From IMG/VR virus record IMGVR_UViG_3300047365_000095, positions 1 to 25,855 of that record: DNA of 25,855 nucleotides, one strand, 5' to 3'. The position numbers were made by a program, and so were the translations under genes. The DNA comes from a virus. Numbering within the stretch: position 1 is the stretch's first letter; the number at the start of each line of letters is the position of its first letter. The notes under the pieces were generated by a model, which made no database searches, was not told where the DNA came from, and worked only from the letters and a program-made list of their open reading frames with translations. Shown here piece after piece: positions 15,407 to 24,000 of this stretch.

Positions 15407-16372
15407 TTTATATCCGACTTCAATTAATTTTCTTGATACTTGTTTCTGTTTATTTGATTTAAATAATAAAAGTTCGTTGATTCTAGCATTTCTTAAATTT
15501 ACAGGTATGTTTGGTATCTGTGCAGTCCACAAGTCCCAAGGTATTCCTAACTGTATTCCTGCTGGTAAGTATTGGTATTTCATCAACAACCATTTTGGTA
15601 GAACATGAACACTAAATGATTTTCTCATAATTACATTATGGTTAATAAAATCTTTTGTGTTTAATGCTTCGTAGGTAAGAAGTTTATCATTTTTGCCATT
15701 TACATATACAGGCATTTGTTTTCCTCTATAGCAGAATGGTGTAAAGAAAGACCTATTCCAACTACCCATAACTCTTCTATCTACATGGTGTGGGTAAAGT
15801 ATTGGATTTATTCTTGCGTTCTGACCTCGTGCAAATAATCTTTTTTCATCAAAAGCAACCATTTTATCCCAATTCATAATAAAAAATTCAGTATCAATAT
15901 TATCTAATACTGGAGTTTCTTTTCTACCTACTTCTTCTTCCTCAAACATATTGCTTTTAAAACCTAAGATATCATAATACTTTCCGTATGTAGGATGGTC
16001 TTTGTATACATTCATATGGGAGTAAGTACAAAATTTATTCTCAAAATATTTTTCATCAGGTATTTCATTTTTCCACCCGTTTTTTAAGAATATTCTAGCT
16101 CCACCTGCATACATAACTCTTTTATTTAAGCCACCTTTATTCTTCCAATACTCTTTCAAGTATCTCATGGCTCTGGCTTGTTCTTCTCCTTTCCAAAAAC
16201 TCTGGTATACTTTTACATTTTCTATATTAGCGAGTGCCCATGATACTACATTTTTATCCCAGTCATCTTCGTGGATAAATAAATGCAAGCGAAAGTCCTC
16301 GTCCTTCTCAATTAGAGAGGCAAGTGTAAATAAACTAAAGTGTTTTATGTATGTATGTACTATCTCAATCAT
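15392..16372 (-). CDS. Hypothetical protein, possible glycan-related enzyme
   Basis: I do not recognise this 326-aa protein. Its start (MIEIVHTYIKHFSLFTLASLIEK, given in halves) and the following RLHLFIHEDDW resemble the first strands of GT-A transferases, where the acidic HEDDW might be a metal site, but no clear DxD-donor motif context follows. It is rich in Tyr, Trp, Phe, Asn and Lys. A central FIMNWDKMVAFDEKRLF and RINPILYPHHVDRR stand out. No signal peptide or membrane helix is visible. It is the last gene of the minus-strand block, overlapping the start of the upstream gene's tail by 8 bases. TATAAATA, identical to the T4 late promoter octamer, lies 25 bases upstream of its ATG. Glycan function is inferred from neighbours only. 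Confidence 0.6.
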   Translation of the reverse strand: MIEIVHTYIKHFSLFTLASLIEKDEDFRLHLFIHEDDWDKNVVSWALANIENVKVYQSFWKGEEQARAMRYLKEYWKNKGGLNKRVMYAGGARIFLKNGWKNEIPDEKYFENKFCTYSHMNVYKDHPTYGKYYDILGFKSNMFEEEEVGRKETPVLDNIDTEFFIMNWDKMVAFDEKRLFARGQNARINPILYPHHVDRRVMGSWNRSFFTPFCYRGKQMPVYVNGKNDKLLTYEALNTKDFINHNVIMRKSFSVHVLPKWLLMKYQYLPAGIQLGIPWDLWTAQIPNIPVNLRNARINELLLFKSNKQKQVSRKLIEVGYKLGKI

Positions 16373-17270
16373 CTTCTTTTTTATATTCCCAAAAATTATT
16401 TATAAACCTTTCTAGTCTTTCCTCTGCATCTTCATCAAAATCAAATATAATTCCTGAATTTTTTGCTGATAAAATCTTCTTTATCGTATTTGATGCTTTA
16501 GTTCCTGCTACGGCATGGTAAATGCTTTCGTATGTTAATAAATTTTTCTCTCTTTCTTTCTTAGAATGACTTATCATCCTAAGTTGTTTGTTTAATAATA
16601 ATGCTACTATTCCCATTTCACTATTTGGCATTGTAGCAACCTCTTTGCAGTTGTATAAAATTTCATGTCCACTTTGTTTTTTATTTAATACTTTATCTGC
16701 TCCAAAATCTTTTTTGAATTTAGCCATGTAAAGTGCATTAGTAATAGGATGAGGTTTTATAACATAACCCTCTTTTACAAAGTTTCTCATTCTACCCCAG
16801 TGTATAACTCTATCTTTACATATTAAATTACTACCTGGTGGAAAAATTACTTTATCGTAATGTTCTTGTGTTTTTGCTAAAATGTATTTATCTTCTATAC
16901 AATTTAGTATTTTTTCTATTCTTTCTTCGTCAATCTCTATGTCCGACTTAGCAATAGATATCATTAACTTATCGTTAATTTTTACAGAATTTGTTTTTAC
17001 ATAAATTCCTCTACCTAAAAAATCTGTGTATAACCACTTTCGTATTGTAAATAATTCATTTGTGTTAAACCATACGTCATATTCAAATCTAACACCTTCT
17101 TTCCAGTCTGGTATTAGTCTTTTTTTAAAATTCAATAATGCGTCTCTTTGATGGTCAGGTCTATAACAAGACCCTGATTTCATAAAGTGAGTAACCTTGT
17201 CTCCAAGACTCTCATTACTTGCCATAGGAACTAATTTATCTTTTTTAACTTTTACTGTTTTTAATTCCAT
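16365..17270 (-). CDS. Capsule-polysaccharide (KpsS/KpsC)-like GT-B family protein
   Basis: A 301-aa protein whose C-terminal half has the signature of KpsS/KpsC-type and related GT-B transferases: VIKPHPITNALY (the KPHP motif), then a loop, then LYNCKEVATMPNSEMGIVALLLNKQL, shown here only by its key features: an 'SExGIxALLLxK' segment that matches the donor-binding helix of this group. The N-terminal half shows no clear match. GAG lies 8 bases before the ATG. The start lies inside the 54-aa ORF (26-base overlap), and the end overlaps the next gene by 8 bases. It stands directly downstream of the giant Thr-rich appendage gene, in the same direction, so it may act on it. Donor sugar is unknown. 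Confidence 0.6.
   Translation of the reverse strand: MELKTVKVKKDKLVPMASNESLGDKVTHFMKSGSCYRPDHQRDALLNFKKRLIPDWKEGVRFEYDVWFNTNELFTIRKWLYTDFLGRGIYVKTNSVKINDKLMISIAKSDIEIDEERIEKILNCIEDKYILAKTQEHYDKVIFPPGSNLICKDRVIHWGRMRNFVKEGYVIKPHPITNALYMAKFKKDFGADKVLNKKQSGHEILYNCKEVATMPNSEMGIVALLLNKQLRMISHSKKEREKNLLTYESIYHAVAGTKASNTIKKILSAKNSGIIFDFDEDAEERLERFINNFWEYKKEDD
16397..16404 (-). promoter_or_regulatory. Possible T4-like late promoter octamer
   Basis: TATAAATA on the minus strand, 25 bases upstream of the ATG at 16372, equals the T4 late promoter consensus. In sequence this AT-rich, such octamers also occur by chance (one lies inside the 441-aa gene near 13411), and I found none before the other minus-strand genes, so support is weak. 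Confidence 0.25.
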
Positions 17271-17409
17271 CTTTTAACTCAAATAATTGTGTTTCTATAT
17301 TTTTTAATCTATCTTCTTGTTCTACGATTGTGTCCATTAGTGCGACAACAATACTTTCTAATTTATCGTTAACATACTTGGGGGTTATATCTTTGTCCTT
17401 TAGTTTCAT
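17245..17409 (-). CDS. Small coiled-coil ORF directly after the Thr-rich repeat gene
   Basis: A 54-aa ORF reads from ATG 17409 to TAA 17245. It begins immediately after the TAA of the 1150-aa gene (TAAATG), and its last 26 bases overlap the start of the KpsS-like gene. The product starts MKLKDKDITPKYVNDKLES and continues with a helix (about residues 22-50) whose hydrophobic Val, Leu, Ile and Leu residues recur at 3-4 residue steps among Glu, Lys and Asp, as in a coiled coil. It fills what would otherwise be a 139-base gap. It may be a small assembly factor or trimerisation partner of the fibre. This is inference from position and helix pattern. Confidence 0.62.
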   Translation of the reverse strand: MKLKDKDITPKYVNDKLESIVVALMDTIVEQEDRLKNIETQLFELKDGIKNSKS

Positions 17410-20400
17410 TTAGTCTGTCCATGTTGAACCGTCCCAGTAACTTGCACTAAAGTCGTTTATACTTGCAACTTCTGTGTCAAAGATTGTACCCGCCTGAGAC
17501 GCTGTTATTCTTTCAAATACTGTGGTACTCGTATTAAATGTAGTTGTGGTAATATGGTCAGTTGTTCTAGTTGTTTCTGTTACATTACCTGTGGCAAATG
17601 TTGTGGTTGTTGTTTTGCCTGTTTCAAATTCTGTTGTTCTAGTTGTTTCAAAAGTAGTAGTCGTATCGTAAGCTGTATTCTTAGAAGTAGTAGTAGACCT
17701 ATCTGTTTCAAATGTAGATACTGTACTTCTGCTTGATGCTGTATCTCTTGCAGTAAGTGTTGCTCTAGCTGTATTAAATGTACTTGTAGTTTCTCTGCTA
17801 GATTGTGTTGCTCTAGAGGTTATTGTTCCTTTAGTTGTGGCATATACTGTTGTTGTATCTCTACTTGTTAAAGTTCCTCTAGCTGTATTAAATGTTGTTG
17901 TCGTATCTCTAGATGTTCCTGTTACTCTTTGTGAACCTCTACTTGTTAAGTATGCTGTTTCATACGCTGTACTTCTACTTGTATTAGTATTTCTAGTTGT
18001 TCCAAATGAGGTATTATCTACGTATGCTGTTGTTCTTGAAGTTTCTGTTCCTCTACTTGTATTAGTACTTCTACTTGTGTTTGTGGCTCTACTTGTTACA
18101 AATACTGTATTATCTACATACGCTGTTGTGTAATTTGTATTTACTAAGAATACAGTAGTGAAGTTAGTGCTATCTACATATGCGGTTGTTCTACTTGTAT
18201 TTGTACTTCTTGTAGTTGAGAATGATGTATTATCTACATATGCTGTTGTTCTACTTGTGTCTGTAGTTTTAGAAGTATTCGTAGACTGTGTAGTTGTATA
18301 AGCTGTTTCGTTTGTGAAGCCTGTGTTGTCTACATAAGCTGTTGCAAATGAAGTGTTGTCTACATAAGCGGTTGTTCTAGAAGTGTTTGTATTTCTTGTT
18401 GTACCAAATGAGGTATTATCTACATATGCTGTTGAGAATGATGTATTATCTACATATGCTGTTGTTCTAGAAGTGTTCGTACTTCTTGTAGTACCAAATG
18501 AAGTGTTATCTACATATGCTGTTGAGAATGATGTATTATCTACATATGCTGTTGTTCTACTTGTGTTCGTACTTCTTGTAGTACCAAATGAAGTGTTATC
18601 AACATAAGCTGTTGTAAATGTTGTGTTATAAGAAGTAGAATTTGTAAACCCTGTATTTCTACTTGTGTTCGTTGCCTGTGTAGTTGTATAAGCAGTAGAG
18701 TTTGTAAATCCTGTATTTCTACTTGTGTTTGTAGCTTGTGTAGTTGTTCTACTTGTATTCGTGTTTCTAGAGGTATTCGTATTTCTGCTTGTGTTCGTTG
18801 CCTGTGTAGTATTATAAGCAGTATTTCTAGAGGTATTTGTATTTCTGCTTGTGTTCGTTGCCTGTGTAGTATTATAAGCAGTAGAGTTTGTAAATGATGT
18901 ATTTCTACTTGTATTTGTATTTCTAGAAGTATTTGTGTTATAAGAAGTAGAATTTGTAAATGATGTATTTCTACTTGTATTAGTACTTTCAGTAGTATTG
19001 TAAGAAGTATTTCTAGTACCCCCACCAGTAGTTCTAGTTGTATTTACTGACCTAAATGCTGAACTTGCTGAAGTACCTGTTCTTCTTTGATAAGTTCCAG
19101 AGTACCCTGAGTTAAATCCACCGCCCCAACCGCTGTAATAATTTCCTCCACCACTCCAGGATACTGTAGTAACTCTGTTATAGTAGAATGTTAAGTATGT
19201 AGTACTATTTCCAAATGCTGTTGACCTTGTTGTTGCTCTAGCAGTATTATTGTCGAAGTCTGTACTTCTACTTGTGTTAGTGTTTCTACTTGTACTATTT
19301 GTAAAGCCTGTGCTGTCTACATATGCAGTGCCTCTACTTGTATTTGTATTTCTGCTTGTTCCAAATGATGTATTATCTACATATGCAGTAGAGTTTGTAA
19401 ATCCTGTGCCTCTACTTGTTCCGAATGAAGTGTTGTCTACATATGCTGTACTATTTGTAAATGAGGTAGAGTTTGTAAATGAAGTACTAAAAGATGTATT
19501 ATCTACATATGCGGTGCTTCTACTTGTGTTAGTGTTTCTACTTGTTCCAAATGATGTGTTGTCTACATATGCAGTGCCTCTACTTGTATTAGTATTTCTT
19601 GTTGTACCTCTTGTTGTGTCTCTTGATGTATTTGTTGCTTGTGTAGTTGTATAAGAAGTATTGTTACTAAATCCTGTACTTCTAGAAGTATTTGTTGCCT
19701 GTGTAGTAGTTCTAGAAGTGTTTGTGGCTTGTGTAGTATTGTAACTTGTGTTATTAGTAAATCCAGTGCTTCTTGATGTATTCGTAGACTGTGTAGTTGT
19801 TCTACTTGTATTTGTAGATTGTGTTGTTGTATATGCTGTTTCGTTTGTAAAACTTGTGCTTCTACTTGTGTTTGTAGATTGCGTAGTTGTTCTACTTGTA
19901 TTTGTACTTCTGCTTGTGTTTGTATTTCTTGTTGTACCAAATGACGTATTATCTACATATGCTGTTGTTGTTCCAAATACAGTAGTTCTGGAAGTATTTG
20001 TTGCTTGTGTAGTTGTATAAGAAGTATTGTTACTAAATCCTGTACTTCTACTTGTGTTAGTGTTTCTACTTGTAGTTACACTTGTATTAGAAGCTCTAGA
20101 AGTTGTTCTACTTGTATTTGTAGATTGTGTAGTATCATAACTTGTATTATTCGTAAATCCTGTGTTATCTACATATGCGGTTGCAGTATTATATACAGTA
20201 GTTCTAGAAGTATTTGTTGCCTGTGTGGTTGTATACGCTGTTTGGTTTGTAAACCCTGTAGACCTAGACGTACCAATTACAGTATCAAAACTTGTAACAT
20301 ATGTTGTAGTTGTATTGTAGTTGGTAGTGGTGCTACGTGCGGTATTAAAGGTGGTAGTAGTTGTATACGTTGTAGTAGTATCTTTACTTGTTTCAAATGT

Positions 20401-20862
20401 TGTTGTAGTTGTATACGCTGTTGTAGTATTAAATACTGTTGTAGTACCTTGTGTAGTTGTAAAGGTAGTTGTAGTATTGAATGTTGTAGTAGTTGTAAAT
20501 AGAGTTGTAGTTGTAGTGGTTGTATTATATGTTGTAGTCGTATTATGAGTAGTGCTTCTACTTGTATTCGTAGCTCTATCCGTATCAAATGTTGTTACTC
20601 TATCTGTGTTATATGTTGTTGTTGTGTCACGAGTTGTATCAAATCCAGTAGTCGTATTAAACGCTGTTACCTGTACACCTGATATGGTAGTTCTAGCTGT
20701 TGCTGTATTTCTTGAAGTTTCATGAACGACAGAAAATGGCCCTTCTAGAGCGCCACTATCGTTTACGTATACTTCATTAACCCTTCGTATTGTGCCATTA
20801 TCGTTGATGGCGAGAAAGGATATCTGACGTAATGTACCATTGTCATTAACATATATTGCCAT
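17410..20862 (-). CDS. Giant Thr/Ser/Asn-rich repeat appendage protein (1150 aa)
   Basis: A probable virion fibre or appendage protein. Residues 1-45 hold three 14-residue repeats built on NDNG/NDSG (6-9, 20-23, 34-37), a motif seen in phage tail proteins. From about residue 50 to 1110 it is a low-complexity repeat array; a sampled 50-residue stretch has 19 Thr. The dominant unit is a decapeptide, for example RTTAYVDNTS, FGTTRSTNTS or YTTTQATNTS. Bulky residues (R, F, Y, Q, K) recur at steps of 4 and 6. Many N-x-T/S triplets occur. Around residues 550-605 a Gly/Tyr/Trp-rich island interrupts the array. The last ~35 residues (ERITASQAGTIFDTEVASI onward) are non-repetitive. GAG precedes ATG 20862. 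It lies in a fibre operon with glycan genes downstream. No family assigned. Confidence 0.85.
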   Translation of the reverse strand: MAIYVNDNGTLRQISFLAINDNGTIRRVNEVYVNDSGALEGPFSVVHETSRNTATARTTISGVQVTAFNTTTGFDTTRDTTTTYNTDRVTTFDTDRATNTSRSTTHNTTTTYNTTTTTTTLFTTTTTFNTTTTFTTTQGTTTVFNTTTAYTTTTTFETSKDTTTTYTTTTTFNTARSTTTNYNTTTTYVTSFDTVIGTSRSTGFTNQTAYTTTQATNTSRTTVYNTATAYVDNTGFTNNTSYDTTQSTNTSRTTSRASNTSVTTSRNTNTSRSTGFSNNTSYTTTQATNTSRTTVFGTTTAYVDNTSFGTTRNTNTSRSTNTSRTTTQSTNTSRSTSFTNETAYTTTQSTNTSRTTTQSTNTSRSTGFTNNTSYNTTQATNTSRTTTQATNTSRSTGFSNNTSYTTTQATNTSRDTTRGTTRNTNTSRGTAYVDNTSFGTSRNTNTSRSTAYVDNTSFSTSFTNSTSFTNSTAYVDNTSFGTSRGTGFTNSTAYVDNTSFGTSRNTNTSRGTAYVDSTGFTNSTSRNTNTSRSTDFDNNTARATTRSTAFGNSTTYLTFYYNRVTTVSWSGGGNYYSGWGGGFNSGYSGTYQRRTGTSASSAFRSVNTTRTTGGGTRNTSYNTTESTNTSRNTSFTNSTSYNTNTSRNTNTSRNTSFTNSTAYNTTQATNTSRNTNTSRNTAYNTTQATNTSRNTNTSRNTNTSRTTTQATNTSRNTGFTNSTAYTTTQATNTSRNTGFTNSTSYNTTFTTAYVDNTSFGTTRSTNTSRTTAYVDNTSFSTAYVDNTSFGTTRSTNTSRTTAYVDNTSFSTAYVDNTSFGTTRNTNTSRTTAYVDNTSFATAYVDNTGFTNETAYTTTQSTNTSKTTDTSRTTAYVDNTSFSTTRSTNTSRTTAYVDSTNFTTVFLVNTNYTTAYVDNTVFVTSRATNTSRSTNTSRGTETSRTTAYVDNTSFGTTRNTNTSRSTAYETAYLTSRGSQRVTGTSRDTTTTFNTARGTLTSRDTTTVYATTKGTITSRATQSSRETTSTFNTARATLTARDTASSRSTVSTFETDRSTTTSKNTAYDTTTTFETTRTTEFETGKTTTTTFATGNVTETTRTTDHITTTTFNTSTTVFERITASQAGTIFDTEVASINDFSASYWDGSTWTD
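17560..20700 (-). repeat. Decapeptide (30-base) coding repeat array, Thr-rich
   Basis: The bulk of the 1150-aa gene is an array of 30-base coding units with occasional 18-base and 12-base units, matching protein modules of 10, 6 and 4 residues. Plus-strand sequence is strongly T/G-rich as a result. Copies range from near-identical to strongly diverged; divergence is highest near both ends. Confidence 0.85.
18331..18600 (-). repeat. Three tandem 90-base direct repeats
   Basis: Units at 18331-18420, 18421-18510 and 18511-18600 are tandem copies. The second and third differ at only 3 of 90 bases; the first is more diverged. Each encodes 30 residues (three decapeptides). They cover about residues 755-844 of the 1150-aa protein. 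The near identity points to recent unequal recombination or slippage. Confidence 0.9.
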
Positions 20863-20865
20863 TTT

Positions 20866-21087
20866 TTAACTCGAATAGACAAACCATACATGACCGTCAC
20901 TCGTTCCTGAAGTATTTGTCGGCGCTGTAGTTGTAATTGTAAAAGGTAATCTATCTTTTCCAATAGTACCAGAGCCAATCTTTCCTGATGCAACTGTTCC
21001 TTGATAGTTTCTGCTAGAGTCTACTACCTGTGCACCGTCAATCTTGATACCTGCGTCTTCGATGTTAAAATCTAATTTTTGTCCCAT
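20866..21087 (-). CDS. Small structural/tail-associated protein (73 aa)
   Basis: A 73-aa protein between the two giant repeat proteins. MGQKLDFNIEDAGIKIDGAQ is followed by SSRNYQGTVASGKIGSGTIG and ends DGHVWFVYSS. The Ser/Gly/Thr-rich composition and the final aromatic 'DGHVWFVY' recall short C-terminal pieces of phage tail fibres, but I assign no family. No membrane or catalytic feature is visible. AGAGG lies about 6 bases before ATG 21087. Its stop lies 3 bases before the 1150-aa gene's ATG, and the upstream giant gene ends one base before its ATG, so it is expressed with both. It may be a linker or chaperone between the fibre proteins. Confidence 0.68.
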   Translation of the reverse strand: MGQKLDFNIEDAGIKIDGAQVVDSSRNYQGTVASGKIGSGTIGKDRLPFTITTTAPTNTSGTSDGHVWFVYSS

Positions 21088-21088
21088 T

Positions 21089-24000
21089 TTATACCTCTAT
21101 TGTTGTTCTTATGAACTTGTATGCCATTGTGTCTCCACTTGCTGGCGTTACTCTTAATCTTACGTTACCCGCACTTACGTCTGCATCAAATGTTGCTTGT
21201 GCTCCATTGTCGAATATAGATGCGTACTGTGTTAAGTATACATCTGACCCATCATGGAATAGGAAAATTTCTAATGCTTGATAATCTGAATCTGTTGTGT
21301 TTTTAATCTGTACTACATATTTAGCAGTTCTAAATACAGTAGTTGCAAAACTATCTAGTGTAAATGTCGTTGTTGCAGATGAACTTCCTGTACCTACGTC
21401 CATACCAGCTACTTCGTCTATATGAAGTTTTTGTGGTGGAGAACCATCTTGAATACCAAGGCTACCGCCTACGTTCTGTACTGTTCCAGTATCTCCTAAG
21501 AATAAGTTTCCTGTGAAACCTATTGTACCTGACATAAACTTGCCTGATAAAGCTGAACTTATTAATTGTGTAGAAGTTACAGAGTTATTTGCAATCTCAC
21601 TTGAACCAACAGCGTTTGCTGCTATTTTACTGGCGTCTATAGCATTGTCTTGAATCTTTGCAGTTGCTACTGAATTACCAGCTAATTGTGCTGTATTAAT
21701 TAGAGCATCTTGTATAAAGTCAACACTATTAATTGCATTTGCAGCTAGTTGTGTTGCTGTGATAGAAGCGTTTGGTATTTTTGCAGAAGTAATAGCATTA
21801 TCAGCTATCTCTACTGCTGTTATTGTACCATTTGGTATTTTAGCACCTGATACAGAGTTATCAGCTAATTTACCTACTGTTACTGCTCCTGTGCCTATTT
21901 GTTGTTCTGTTACTGCACCTGAAGCTATTTTGTTTACTGTTACGGAGTTAGAACCAAGTTTTGCTTCTGTTACAGAACCAGTTGATAAATGAGTAGCATC
22001 TATACTTCCTGTTACTAACTCTGCTGAATCTACTGAGTTATCAGCAATATGTCTGGATAGTACAGCGTCTGTTGCGAGTTTGGTAGCATCTATTGAGTTG
22101 TCAGCCATATTGCCTGTAGCAATAGTGTTGGCTGCTATTTTTCCTGTTGTGACCGAGGCGTCTGCTAGATGCTCGTTATCTATACTTCCTGCAACATAAT
22201 GTTCTGAATTTATAACATCATCTGCTATTTTTGTGCCGTCTACTATGTCTGCGGCTAAATGTATTCTGTCTATGCTTCCTGTGACAAGTTCTGAACTGTC
22301 TACAGAGTTGGCGGCTAGTTCACTTGAACCTACAGCTCCAGCTGTTATTTTTGCTGCAGTTACTGAATTTGCTGCTATTCTAGGTTCTGTTACAGCATTA
22401 GCTGCTATATGTATAGTATCTATGCTTCCTGAAACAAGTTCTGAACTATCTACTGAATTTGCGGCAAGTTCTGAAGCACCTACTGCTCCAGCTGCTATAT
22501 GTGATGCATCGATAACATCTGTACCAATCTTGTTAGCATTTATTGCGTTATTTGCAATGTTTGGGCCTGTAACTGTTAATCCTGCTATTTTAGCTCCAGT
22601 AACTGCGTCATCTGCTAAATGAATTGTATCAATGCTACCAGTGACTAATTCTGCACTATCTACTGAGTTTGCTGCTAGTTCACTTGCTGTTATGCTTCCT
22701 GCGACTATCTTATTTGCATTTACTGTGTTATCTGCAATCGCACTCGCTGTTCCTGTTAAGTTACCTGTAACATTTCCTTCTAAGTCTGCTACTAGAGTTC
22801 CTTTTGTTATTGTTAGGTCGCCTGTGGAAGCACCAGTAAATGAACCAGTACCCATTTTAAATTTGTTTCCACTTTCATCAAATCCCATAAATGCATTATC
22901 ATTGTCGCCTCTTTCCATAACGATACCCATATCATTTGATGGAACTCCTGTTGTTCCTGTACCAAGTTCTAGTACATGGTCAGCGATTGTTGTAGTGGTT
23001 GAATTAACTGTTGTTGTTGTACCGTTTACTGTTAAGTTTCCTGAAAGTGTAACATTTCCTGTGAATGTTTGACCACCTAATGCATCTGATTTAAGTTCAG
23101 AAGCTGATACTGCATTTGCTGATATTTCACTGTTACCAACTGAGTTTGCGGCTATTTTTGCGCCTGTTACAGCATTGCCTGCTATATGTATTGCATCAAT
23201 AGAGCCAGAGATTAATTCTGCGCTGTCTACTGAATTGTCTGCTAGTTCGCTTGAACCAACAGCACCTGCATTGATGTGTTTTGCTAATATTTGGTCTGTT
23301 GCAATTTTTGCTGAAGTAACTTGGTTAGCTGCGATATGTATTGTGTCAATACTACCAGTTGCTATTTCTGAACTATCTATTGAGTTTTCAGCTATATGTG
23401 TTACATCTATAACACCTGTACCTATCTTTGCAGCAGTGATTGAGTTATTTCCTAAATGTATAGTATCTATACTACCTGTTACTAACTCTGCTGAATCTAC
23501 TGAATTAGCTCCTAAGTGGTCTGCTGTTATTGTTGCTGTAGGTATATGTCTTGCAACGATTGAATTCTGTGCTATCTTAGTTCCGTCTACTGCGTTATCT
23601 GCAATATTGGCTAAGGCTATTGTATTGGCGGCTATTTTTGCGCCTGTTACTTGTAAGTTTCCTATATGTGCAGTATCTATACTACCATCTACAAGATGTT
23701 CTGAATCTATAGAGTCATCAGCGATTTTTGAGCCACTTACTGCATCCGCTCCTATTTTTCCACTAGTTACTGCTCCTGTACCTATTTTTGCTTCTGTTAC
23801 TTGTGAAGCTCCAATATGTATAGTATCAATGCTACCTGATACAAGTTCAGAACTATCAATAGAGTTTGCAGCTATTTGTGTAGAACCTACACTATTAATT
23901 CCTACATTGGAACTATTTACTATTGCTTTCCAACCCATGTTACCATGTGCTGAACATTGGTAATACAATATTTGAGGAGTAGTGTCTGTAACGGCAATTT

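Noticed and set aside
17554-20548. Several plus-strand open frames with Val/Leu- or Cys/Ser-rich translations opposite the Thr-rich gene
   Set aside because: They are by-products of the 30-base repeat, which keeps all frames periodic and open. They lack ribosome sites and normal composition.
17560-20700. CRISPR array
   Set aside because: The repeats are contiguous coding units with graded divergence, without unique spacers of constant length or adjacent cas genes.
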